The notes under the pieces: generated by a model
Databases searched by the model: none
What the model saw: the letters and a program-made list of their open reading frames with translations, nothing else
Told to the model about the DNA's origin: nothing
Assembly: GCA_029287555.1 (NCBI GenBank)
Contig: JARFQX010000066.1
Coordinates: 1-12,108 of the forward strand
Length of the DNA: 12,108 nucleotides
From: Rubripirellula sp.
GTDB taxonomy: Bacteria; Planctomycetota; Planctomycetia; Pirellulales; Pirellulaceae
Direction of reading: 5' to 3'
Shown: positions 1-7,061 of the stretch, piece by piece
Layout: every line of letters begins with the position of its first letter
Position numbering within the stretch: the stretch's first letter is position 1
Translations under genes and position numbers: made by a program

Positions 1-2766
1 CTCGAGCTCGACCAATCCCGACCGGTAGCCCGGAATCTGATACGAGTTAACGAGACTCATGTGCTGGTCGACAGCTTGATTGAACGTCTCGGTATCTCGG
101 TCGCCATAGGCTTTGATCATCTCACTAAACGTTTCGATCCCGGCCCGCTGTGGGGGCGGCTGATCGCCCGCGTCGGCCTTGGCCAAATCGCTGTAATGGT
201 CGAAGAATGCCGACGCGAACGCGTCCCAAGGCGGGTCCAATGGGTCGGCCGCGATCGTCGCTTTGCTGGGCGGCACAATCGCCGGAGCCGTCATTCCCTT
301 GAGCGCACTCATACGGCGTTCCAGTTCGCGAAGGGCGAACATTTGCCGCGTTGCCTCGTCCGCACCTGGAAACACCTTCTCAAACTCCTCGGCCGGAATC
401 TCCTGCGGAACGGGTAGCCCGAACGAAGCCGCGGTCAACGTGAATTGACGCGTTCGGCTGTCTAGTTCCACCAGTTTGCGTTCCTTGAACGAGCGATCAC
501 GGGCTTCTTTGTCGATCGCGCGTTCTACCTGAGTGCGAACCCGTCCCCAGTTTTCACCGATCTCGTTGAGTGAATAGAGCTTGCTCTTGCGGCGTTCCAA
601 ACCGAGTTCACTCCGCACCTCTTCGGCATCGATGCGAAACATCGGCAAGAAACGCAATTCCTTGCTGTCGACGGCAACCTCCATCAACCACTGCATCGCG
701 GAAAGTCTCTTGCGTTTGGCGCTGTCGCGTTCGGCTGCCGAGATGACAGGCGCCTCATCCTCCGACGAAACACCTTCGCCTAAGACTCTCGCCTGTATTC
801 CGGGCGGCGCGGTTTCAAGAGGAAGACTCTCGCGATTGCTGATGGCCTTGAGTGATTGCCGCGCGTAGGAGTCCAACGGCATCACGCGACCTCGGTACAT
901 CGCAGGGATCTCGCCTGCCTTGTAAAAGTCGAACTTCGTGACGCGGCTCTCCGGTCTCAAACCAAACATCACCGCCTGCCACGGAATCAACATGATCGCG
1001 GCCAAGCCGGCGAATCCAGCAACGGTTAAGGAGACGGCTAGGCGCGAGCGACCAGCAGAACTGGGCTCCGCAAGCTCGGCCCGCTCAGCGCGCGTCTCTC
1101 GCTCACGCCTCTTCAAGAATCGAGTCAAGGTTCCAAAGAAGTGTGCCAACATGCCCAGAGCCGTGATGCTGCAGGCCACGTAAGGGATCAGCCAACCGGA
1201 ATTGCGGACCACCTGAATGCCGGTCATCTCCTTGCCACCCGGCAACGCCGTGTAATTGGATTGATAGAACGTCTCACCGCGATACCGAAGTGGATTGTTC
1301 ATCCAGACACGTTCGCGCCTGTCTTCCCCCGTGTCGGGGTCGACGATTCGTATGAATGACGAGTAGTCGCGAGTGGTCGACGAACCGCTGTAGTTCACCT
1401 GGCGGACATCCTCCAACTGCACCCAGTACGGCTTGACTTCGCGATGCAGCTTCAAGCCGATTTTGTATGCCTCTCCATCGACCGTGACCTCGTCATAGAT
1501 GTCCGAGGTGGAGCCGTCCGGCACCAGGATCTCACGGTCCGAAAGCAATTGGCTAATCAGAAACTTGCCCAGGAACTCACCATCCTTGTCCAACAATTCG
1601 ACGTAGGCGGATGCCAGATTCATCTCGCTGTCCGTACCGCCCGACTTACTCACCTCGACCGCACGGACCTCTAATCCAACGCCCGAGTTAGCTAGGTTTT
1701 CGCCACCTTCCAGGTCCTTCAAGGTTGAGTTCTCGTAAAACTCCAATACACGCACGTCGACTGGCAGCGATTCATCGTCGATCAGGGCACCGGACTTGGC
1801 GGCGGACTGAAGTCGGGAAGCCGGAATCGCGGTGACGCGTTGCTCATCACCCACGTCGCGAATCAGCGCCATCTCAACTTGATCCAGATTGACCAGCGTG
1901 TTGGAGGATTGCCCTTCGATGAGGCTCAAGCGTTGTTCCAGTTGGCGATCGCCGAATACAAACTGGCCGACCATCAACAACCCGACCCCGGCGTGAAGCA
2001 AAACGTTGCCGCCCTGTTGGCCGAATACCAGAATGCAGCCGGCAAGCATGATCAGGCCGGCGCCGAGCCCCTTGGTTAATTGCCAAACGATGCGCAAACC
2101 AGGATCGCCGATTCGAAATCCAGAAAAGAGGCTATAAATGATGAATACCGCCAACGCGATGGCGAACCCGTAGGCAATCGACTTAACGGTTGAATTTGAA
2201 ACCCGATGCGCAGCCGCTGCCAGGCCAAAGCCGAGCACCGTCAGGGCCGCCAGCACACCAGCCCACAACGTCTGGTAGCTAATCGGCGGAACCCCCTGCA
2301 GTCCATCTGAATTGTGGCCCGCGGCAATCACCACCGCGGCCAACAGCACGCCGGCGAGAATCAACCCGATTCCCGCCAAGAGCCTGCCTCCCGATGCGTG
2401 GATGCGGAAACGGGTCGCCTTGGCCGCGATCAAGTTGATGATCAACAGCAAGCCGATCAAAGCACCTCCGGGAAACGGAAGAACGAGTGAAATTGGCTCC
2501 TCATGAGGAAAGAAAGCCTGAGGAAAAAAATCGTCCACGTGCAGCGGAGCAATCCACGATAGAAAGTAGCGCTGCTTCACCTCCAACATGTTCATTTCGT
2601 CCTGCGCCAGCGTGCCGACCAAAACGATCACCAGCGACAGCGCAAAGAGCGCAACAGTCAGCTTCAGGGATCCGAGCCAGACGAGCACGGTCGACAGCGA
2701 AAACGCCGACTCGTGATTGTCGTGCTTCGTAATCGGTGATTTGGTCTCGGACGTGATCGTTGCCAT
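1..2766 (-). CDS. resB: ResB-domain cytochrome c maturation protein, probably a ResB-CcsA fusion (partial, 3' end beyond window)
   Basis: The frame is open for 922 codons from an ATG at 2766 to the left edge with no stop, so the gene is cut. ResB-type proteins act with CcsA in system II cytochrome c biogenesis, moving or holding heme at the membrane for attachment to apocytochromes. I see hydrophobic helices near residues 33-54, 100-116, 130-149, 166-184, 197-214, 233-250 and 254-272. A large extracytoplasmic region (about 275-520) contains the ResB-like signature NNPLRYRGETFYQSNYT (490-506). Further helices lie at 524-545 and 577-600. A later motif, IPAMYRGRVMPLDSYAR (620-636), resembles the linker in long ResB-CcsA fusions. 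The multi-helix CcsA part with its heme-binding WWD motif is not in the window, so the fusion is inferred. The start is 37 bp after the lipoprotein stop and no clear Shine-Dalgarno site is seen. Confidence 0.85.
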   Translation of the reverse strand, partial: MATITSETKSPITKHDNHESAFSLSTVLVWLGSLKLTVALFALSLVIVLVGTLAQDEMNMLEVKQRYFLSWIAPLHVDDFFPQAFFPHEEPISLVLPFPGGALIGLLLIINLIAAKATRFRIHASGGRLLAGIGLILAGVLLAAVVIAAGHNSDGLQGVPPISYQTLWAGVLAALTVLGFGLAAAAHRVSNSTVKSIAYGFAIALAVFIIYSLFSGFRIGDPGLRIVWQLTKGLGAGLIMLAGCILVFGQQGGNVLLHAGVGLLMVGQFVFGDRQLEQRLSLIEGQSSNTLVNLDQVEMALIRDVGDEQRVTAIPASRLQSAAKSGALIDDESLPVDVRVLEFYENSTLKDLEGGENLANSGVGLEVRAVEVSKSGGTDSEMNLASAYVELLDKDGEFLGKFLISQLLSDREILVPDGSTSDIYDEVTVDGEAYKIGLKLHREVKPYWVQLEDVRQVNYSGSSTTRDYSSFIRIVDPDTGEDRRERVWMNNPLRYRGETFYQSNYTALPGGKEMTGIQVVRNSGWLIPYVACSITALGMLAHFFGTLTRFLKRRERETRAERAELAEPSSAGRSRLAVSLTVAGFAGLAAIMLIPWQAVMFGLRPESRVTKFDFYKAGEIPAMYRGRVMPLDSYARQSLKAISNRESLPLETAPPGIQARVLGEGVSSEDEAPVISAAERDSAKRKRLSAMQWLMEVAVDSKELRFLPMFRIDAEEVRSELGLERRKSKLYSLNEIGENWGRVRTQVERAIDKEARDRSFKERKLVELDSRTRQFTLTAASFGLPVPQEIPAEEFEKVFPGADEATRQMFALRELERRMSALKGMTAPAIVPPSKATIAADPLDPPWDAFASAFFDHYSDLAKADAGDQPPPQRAGIETFSEMIKAYGDRDTETFNQAVDQHMSLVNSYQIPGYRSGLVELE

Positions 2767-2803
2767 CGTCACACTTCTTGAACGAAGGGAATGAAAGGGT
2801 CTG

Positions 2804-3964
2804 CTAGAGATTCAACTGGAGAGAATTCAGGAACGAAGCAATTGCATCGGATTGACTCGAGACCGTCTCGGCCGGACCAGTCATTTTGACAAACAAGCTG
2901 ACACCGTTGTCCAGTGGAATGATCGTGGCGTCGATTGCGTCGCCGCTCGCCGAATCCTCTCCGCTTAAGAAGAACCGTTGAGCGGGCCGCCCGTCAACTT
3001 TCAACTGCTCGGCGTCCGCAAGCGCCCGATCGACCACCTCAGCCGGTACCTGTTTGCCTTCCCAGACCTGACCGAGCCACCGGGCAACATTTCCGCGCAA
3101 ATCGCCACCAGCCGGTATCACGGTCAACTCAGCGGGCGCATCCTCGGGGCCGACGTTGAAGGACGCCAGCCGCATGCTGCTTCGCCGGCCATCTCGCCAG
3201 CCTTCGGGACGATCAAACTTCAAACGTTCGTCTGGGGTGCCAGCCACCGGCTCGGATGTTTCAGTCGGCGGTGCCGGATTCGCGTTGTCCCGACTTGGAC
3301 TTGGCCCGGACGACCCCGGCATCGAGTTGGCGAAAGGAGTCGACATCGTTCCCGACGGGGCAGGATCACCAAGGAGATCGACCCAAACACCTTGCGATGG
3401 GTCCGCCGCGGCGACCTCCAACGGCTCGCCGCCGGCCCATTTCTCTTCCGAAGCTGCGAGATCTAACTGACCACGCCAACGATTCACGTTCATCTTCACC
3501 TGCTCGTCCCAATCGTCCTGCAGGGAAAGCCGTGAAACACTTACGTCAAGCTGTTTCGTTGGCGTGTCCACATCGATCGAGGCAACCCGAAAACGATCGT
3601 TCTTATTCGCACCCTGCCGCCATCCCTCGGGCAAACGGGCGAGATCTGGCACGTCCTCACTGAATTCGATGCTCTCCACAAAACGGCGGAATTGCGAATC
3701 CATTTCATCGACCGCCTCCTCCGGCCCGCTAACTTTAAAGAACCAGACGGCGTCGCCGTTTCGAACCATCGCAGCAAGCATCCTTTCTTTCCCAGGGCGA
3801 AGCTGCTCGGGAACGTTCGTCGGAATGGTGTACTGCTCGATCGGCGCGGGCTTGCTGCAGCCCCAAGTGATCGCCAGCATGAAACCAACAAACGGCAACA
3901 GCCAAGGGAAGCGGCCGAGACCCGTCGAGGTGAGGATCAACGAGCGAGAGGGGACAGACGTCAT
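2804..3964 (-). CDS. Putative lipoprotein with internally duplicated units, upstream of resB
   Basis: This encodes 386 residues of unknown function. The N-terminus has basic residues, a hydrophobic stretch (about 20-34) and Cys36 in ITWGC. That fits a lipoprotein signal peptide, although the residues before the cysteine are not a classic lipobox. The mature part is built from repeated pieces. A segment at 64-101 (GDAVWFFKVSGP, then a helix ending FVESIEF) matches 348-384 (NGVSLFVKMTGP, then a helix ending FLNSLQL). A segment at 111-200 (LPEGWRQG, then NRWRGQL) matches 252-336 (RPEGWRDG, then ARWLGQV). A Ser/Pro-rich linker lies at about 201-245. It ends 37 bp before the ResB gene on the same strand, so a shared transcript and a role near heme or cytochrome c export are plausible but unproven. 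No Shine-Dalgarno site is visible before the ATG. Confidence 0.8.
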   Translation of the reverse strand: MTSVPSRSLILTSTGLGRFPWLLPFVGFMLAITWGCSKPAPIEQYTIPTNVPEQLRPGKERMLAAMVRNGDAVWFFKVSGPEEAVDEMDSQFRRFVESIEFSEDVPDLARLPEGWRQGANKNDRFRVASIDVDTPTKQLDVSVSRLSLQDDWDEQVKMNVNRWRGQLDLAASEEKWAGGEPLEVAAADPSQGVWVDLLGDPAPSGTMSTPFANSMPGSSGPSPSRDNANPAPPTETSEPVAGTPDERLKFDRPEGWRDGRRSSMRLASFNVGPEDAPAELTVIPAGGDLRGNVARWLGQVWEGKQVPAEVVDRALADAEQLKVDGRPAQRFFLSGEDSASGDAIDATIIPLDNGVSLFVKMTGPAETVSSQSDAIASFLNSLQLNL

Positions 3965-4392
3965 ATTGATCCGTGTGAGGCTTGACGAATCTAAAGGTCG
4001 CAGCCCTGATTCGGCCGCTGGGGCGGGCGCCGCATCGGATTCCGGTAGGCCCAGGTCGCCTACCCATCATGCTGGCGGAAATTCCTATCCGTACTATAAA
4101 CCCCGAGACCCCTTGGTTCGTACCCGGCATTCCGATTCTCGAACCGCCCCCCCGAAGGAGCGTCCCAGCCGGACTGCCTGAAACCAGACGCTGTTTTGGT
4201 CGACGGCTGCGTGCCGTTAGCTACTTGCTCGACAGCTACTTGCTCGATAGCTGCGTGCCGTCAGCTGCATGCCGTCAGCTGCATGCTCGTCAAACGGGGC
4301 AAATTCCTGCAGCCCCGGACTTGCCCAGCGGATTCGCTCGCGCACGGATCCGTCACAGCTCAAGATGGCCCCGGATCGAGGCCCAAGCCGAA
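3965..4392. other. 428-bp intergenic gap between two minus-strand genes
   Basis: This gap is the 3' flank of the helix-turn-helix gene and the 5' leader of the lipoprotein/ResB operon. It holds a degenerate tandem repeat (4205-4291). Reading the minus strand, TATAGT at 4098-4093 is a possible -10 element, but no good -35 box lies upstream. Open frames crossing the gap are short, rich in Arg/Pro/Ser and look like noise. I see no convincing terminator hairpin with a T-run. Confidence 0.5.
4205..4291. repeat. Degenerate 14-15-bp tandem repeat, six units
   Basis: Six adjacent units can be read on the plus strand: ggctgcgtgccgtt (4205-4218), agctacttgctcgac (4219-4233), agctacttgctcgat (4234-4248), agctgcgtgccgtc (4249-4262), agctgcatgccgtc (4263-4276) and agctgcatgctcgtc (4277-4291). 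Two sub-families, AGCTACTTGCTCGA and AGCTGCRTGCCGTC, are mixed. The units contain the palindromes CAGCTG and GCATGC. The array lies wholly in non-coding DNA. Confidence 0.85.
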
Positions 4393-6033
4393 TTAGTCCC
4401 AGCCCATCAACCCGATCAACGAATCGGTCAATGAACTCACCGGGGCGGATGGCTCGCTATAGGCCCACATGTTTCGCACCAGATCGGTCACGAGCATTCC
4501 ACCAAGGGCCATCACAGCCAGGATCAACATCAGCGTGACACACTGAAGCATCGTGAACGGCACTTCGTAGGCGGATGCGGCCGCCGGCATGACCGAGGAA
4601 CCACTGTCGTCGATCGCGACAGCCTCGCCCTCTTCGTCCAGCGCCAAGACTTCGCCACCCTCGGCGTCTTCGGCGAAGACATCGCCGCCGAGAGCATCGG
4701 GTTCGGCAAATTCAACCGGCTCACCCAACGCCTCGGAATCCTCCACCTCGATCACTTGAGAGCCACTTTCGATGTCGGCATCGAGCCCCACGCCCGAGGG
4801 CGAGAGCTGAAACTCCTCATCGGCCTCAAATTCAACTCCTGATCCACCACCGCTGCCGGCGCCGCCACCGCTGCCGCTGCTGCCGCCTTCGGATAATTCA
4901 GCGCCGAGGTCAAGCGCGGAGATGCTGCTGCCGGCAAGATCAAGCGGCTCACTCTCGAGTGACAATCCGCTATCGGAAGGGCTCATCAGATTGATGCCGC
5001 TGTCTCCAGCGACCGAGATATCGCTTCCCGCACTACCCAAAACCAGATCGTCGTCATCGTCGGAAATCACCAGGTCATCATCATCAGCCAAGGCATCGTC
5101 GAGACCACCGAGGTCGGAGTCGCGAAGCGAATCAGAACCCAGACTGCTTCCGAGACCCGACGAGGCAAGCAAGTTTTCGCTGTCGCCGCTGATCAGCCCA
5201 CTGCCCTGTTGCTCCGCACCAAGCAGGTCCAATTCGCTCAACACATCAGCATTGGCACCGCTGCCAGTATCCGATCCACCCGAGACGTCCAGTTCGTCCA
5301 TCATCTCGAGACTGCTTGCGCCACCCTTGCTCCCTTTCGAGCCGTCGCCGGCTTGATCCAATCCGCTTCCCAAGACCTCCAGACTGCTATCGCCGTCGGC
5401 GCCAATCAGTTCATCGCCGCTGTCTTCGTCTTCGGGACCGCTAGAGAAGCTGAGGTCGCTTTCACTCTCGAGCGAAAGATCGTCGCTGTCCTCATCGCCT
5501 CCGATGTCAAGCAGACTGCTTCCCCCACCACTCTTCTCGGCGTCAGGCGCCAACACATCAGGATGTGACTCAGAGATCTCGCGCAACTCTTCATCGGTGA
5601 CCGGACCGGTGCTTCCCGCGTTGGGTTCGACGGCCAAGTCCAATTGGGCCGAGTCGTGAGAGATGGCGCTGTCATTGAGTTGCAACTCCGAGGAATCGAT
5701 TTCCAACAGGTCATCGCCCTCGCTTTCGAGCAGGAAGTCGCTTTCCTTATCGCTCGCAACCACTTCGACATCACTGCCGGTTCCTTCGGAGGTCACCAGG
5801 TCGACGTCGCTGCTGCCACCACTTCCCGGAAGCAGAGACTCGCCCCCGATCCCCAGATCGCTCGCGCCGGCGGCCAAGTCCTCGCCTAATTGCTCGATCG
5901 CATCTTCGGGAAACTTCCAACTCGCTCCATCGCGGAATCCACGGACTTGTCCTTGGCTGCGAAGGTCCACCAGACGGTCGGTGGAAATCCCGAGCTTTGC
6001 AGCAGCTTCTTCAAGCGACAGATAGTTTGCCAT
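4393..6033 (-). CDS. Helix-turn-helix (excisionase/MerR-like) protein with long acidic low-complexity region and C-terminal membrane anchor
   Basis: This encodes 546 residues. Positions 3-50 match the excisionase-type winged helix-turn-helix family: YLSLEEAAAKLGIS, then a recognition helix and RSQGQVRGFRDG followed by WKFPEDAI. Such domains bind DNA. Residues about 55-488 are an unusual Asp/Glu/Ser/Gly/Leu-rich stretch with no obvious fold. It includes runs such as LADDDDLVISDDDDDLVL, a Gly/Ser run (383-399), and a motif at 344-365 with DSGINLMSPSDSGLSLE. One strongly hydrophobic helix lies at about 494-516, followed by a short tail ending MGWD. The topology suggests a DNA-binding head in the cytoplasm tethered to the inner membrane. 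The function is unknown: it could be a membrane-bound regulator, or the small fold may bind something else. A weak GAAGAAG lies 4 bp before the ATG. Confidence 0.85.
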   Translation of the reverse strand: MANYLSLEEAAAKLGISTDRLVDLRSQGQVRGFRDGASWKFPEDAIEQLGEDLAAGASDLGIGGESLLPGSGGSSDVDLVTSEGTGSDVEVVASDKESDFLLESEGDDLLEIDSSELQLNDSAISHDSAQLDLAVEPNAGSTGPVTDEELREISESHPDVLAPDAEKSGGGSSLLDIGGDEDSDDLSLESESDLSFSSGPEDEDSGDELIGADGDSSLEVLGSGLDQAGDGSKGSKGGASSLEMMDELDVSGGSDTGSGANADVLSELDLLGAEQQGSGLISGDSENLLASSGLGSSLGSDSLRDSDLGGLDDALADDDDLVISDDDDDLVLGSAGSDISVAGDSGINLMSPSDSGLSLESEPLDLAGSSISALDLGAELSEGGSSGSGGGAGSGGGSGVEFEADEEFQLSPSGVGLDADIESGSQVIEVEDSEALGEPVEFAEPDALGGDVFAEDAEGGEVLALDEEGEAVAIDDSGSSVMPAAASAYEVPFTMLQCVTLMLILAVMALGGMLVTDLVRNMWAYSEPSAPVSSLTDSLIGLMGWD

Positions 6034-6145
6034 TCGACTTCTTCGGCTCCGATGGACCCCGCTTTTTTGCGGAGTCGTCGATAGGTGATGAGACAGCGAC
6101 AGATCCTCAGATCTCCCGGCTGCAACTCAAATCACCTCTGGCCGA

Positions 6146-6592
6146 TCATCGACCACTAAGCTGTCGAATCTCATCCGGCAATGGTGAGGTGGCGTTGAGT
6201 TGCAGGGAAAAGTCAGCGTCGATCGGACGGCTGCTGACCAATCGGATCGTACCTGACTTATCAATATGATACACAGCCATCCACGATTTTCCGGTGTGAA
6301 TGACCGTAATTGTCTGAGTTCCCGAGCCGTCAGAATGGGAAAATCCGATCATGTCGCCGGCTGCACCAACCTTGGACACCTCGGTCGACTCCAAGGCCGC
6401 CATAGCCCCGAGAGCGGGCGCATGAGCATCCCCTGGCGAAGGGGGAGGCTGGCTCGTCCCCACCGAAGTCACCCCAATCAATAACGCGAGGGCCCCCAAC
6501 AGCGGGACAACCCGCTTCCCGCGGATCGTCGAGGAGCTGGGCGCCGTGGTAACTGAATCCTGCAGTGGCGGTGTGTTGTCATGACGGGTCAT
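6146..6592 (-). CDS. Small membrane-anchored or exported hypothetical protein
   Basis: This encodes 148 residues from the ATG at 6592. The start was chosen because AAGGGA lies 9 bp upstream and because the in-frame extension to 6772 is Arg/Cys-rich, lacks protein character and runs up into the 17-bp repeat. Residues about 26-47 (RVVPLLGALALLIGVTSVG) form one hydrophobic segment after a basic residue pair, so this is a signal anchor or an uncleaved signal peptide. A Pro-rich spacer follows. The last 75 residues look like a compact beta-rich domain, with TITVIHTGKSWMAVYHID and a tail LPDEIRQLSGR. I do not recognise a named family or any catalytic motif. It lies 112 bp upstream of the helix-turn-helix gene on the same strand and is divergent from the channel operon. 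Co-transcription with the helix-turn-helix gene is possible. Confidence 0.7.
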   Translation of the reverse strand: MTRHDNTPPLQDSVTTAPSSSTIRGKRVVPLLGALALLIGVTSVGTSQPPPSPGDAHAPALGAMAALESTEVSKVGAAGDMIGFSHSDGSGTQTITVIHTGKSWMAVYHIDKSGTIRLVSSRPIDADFSLQLNATSPLPDEIRQLSGR

Positions 6593-6765
6593 CGAAACGA
6601 ATCCCTTCGGTGTGATGTTTCGGACAGACTGGTCTGGCAGTTGCCTCCGAATTTTGATGGTAGGTCGGCGTCGATCCGCATCGCAAGACGAGTGTTTCGG
6701 AACGGAAGCGACACTTCGAATGGAAAACGCAGGTCTGCCCGCTGGTGCTGGACACTTTCTTGCCC

Positions 6766-6816
6766 GGCCCATTGGCGACGCCGGCCCATTGGCGACGCCA
6801 GCCCATTGGCGACGCC
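6766..6816. repeat. 17-bp tandem repeat, three units
   Basis: GGCCCATTGGCGACGCC occurs at 6766-6782 and 6783-6799 without change, and at 6800-6816 with one substitution in the first base. It lies in the divergent non-coding gap, upstream of the start chosen for the small exported protein. Confidence 0.9.
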
Positions 6817-6945
6817 CGCAGCCGTCGCGGTTCCTCGAACCACCCCCGCCGCTGCGACGGCTTTGCCCGGTTTGGCCTTTTCCCAGATTCTCTTCCGCTG
6901 CTGACCGCTGACAAAATTTTCCGATTGGGTGGAGTTCAACGCTCG

Positions 6946-6962
6946 AATCGGTCGATCCGATT
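6946..6962. promoter_or_regulatory. Inverted repeat in the leader of the channel operon, possible operator
   Basis: AATCGG (6946-6951) and CCGATT (6957-6962) are exact reverse complements around TCGAT, and a G-T then C-G pair can extend the arms. A third CCGATT half-site lies at 6921-6926. The position, 100 bp before the GTG start, would suit an operator or an RNA hairpin in the leader. No binding protein can be named. Confidence 0.3.
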
Positions 6963-7050
6963 TGCTGGATTGAAGTAGCTGCGCGCGGATTGTTCGGTGT
7001 GACCGATTCTCTGCCAGCCGGCTACCCGTCCCTGGTCCCACTCCAAAGCA

Positions 7051-7055
7051 GAGGT
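7051..7055 (+). promoter_or_regulatory. Ribosome-binding site that decides the GTG start of the channel gene
   Basis: GAGGT lies 6 bp before the GTG at 7062. Upstream in-frame alternatives, TTG at 6990 and GTG at 6999, have no comparable site, so the shorter protein is preferred. Confidence 0.55.
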
Positions 7056-7061
7056 CTGATC

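Larger units (their letters stand above)
6593..7061. other. Divergent intergenic region between the small exported protein and the channel operon
   Basis: About 470 bp separate the two chosen starts, so promoters for both directions should lie here. It contains a 17-bp triple repeat (6766-6816), an AATCGG/CCGATT inverted repeat (6946-6962) with another CCGATT at 6921, and a GAGGT ribosome-binding site. I could not pick a convincing -35/-10 pair on either strand. Long overlapping open frames here are Arg/Pro-rich and cross the promoter region, so I treat them as chance. Confidence 0.5.

Noticed and set aside
4093..4098. TATAGT on the minus strand as a -10 box for the lipoprotein/ResB operon
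   Set aside because: Good match to a -10 element but no matching -35 box at 16-18 bp, and it lies about 130 bp from the start codon. Not enough to call a promoter.
3564..4181. Plus-strand open frame of 205 codons opposite the lipoprotein gene
   Set aside because: Ser/Arg/Pro-rich, antisense to a gene with clear internal protein repeats and a signal peptide, and it runs into the intergenic gap.
6057..6074. Hairpin CCCCGC-TTTTTT-GCGGAG between the small exported gene and the helix-turn-helix gene
   Set aside because: The stem is only six pairs with one wobble, the T-run is in the loop and not after the stem, so it is not a terminator. It may be incidental.
6593..6772. 60-residue N-terminal extension of the small exported protein
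   Set aside because: The extension is Arg/Cys-rich, would place the hydrophobic segment about 85 residues inside, and starts in the repeat. The internal ATG at 6592 has an AAGGGA upstream and gives a normal signal-anchor layout.
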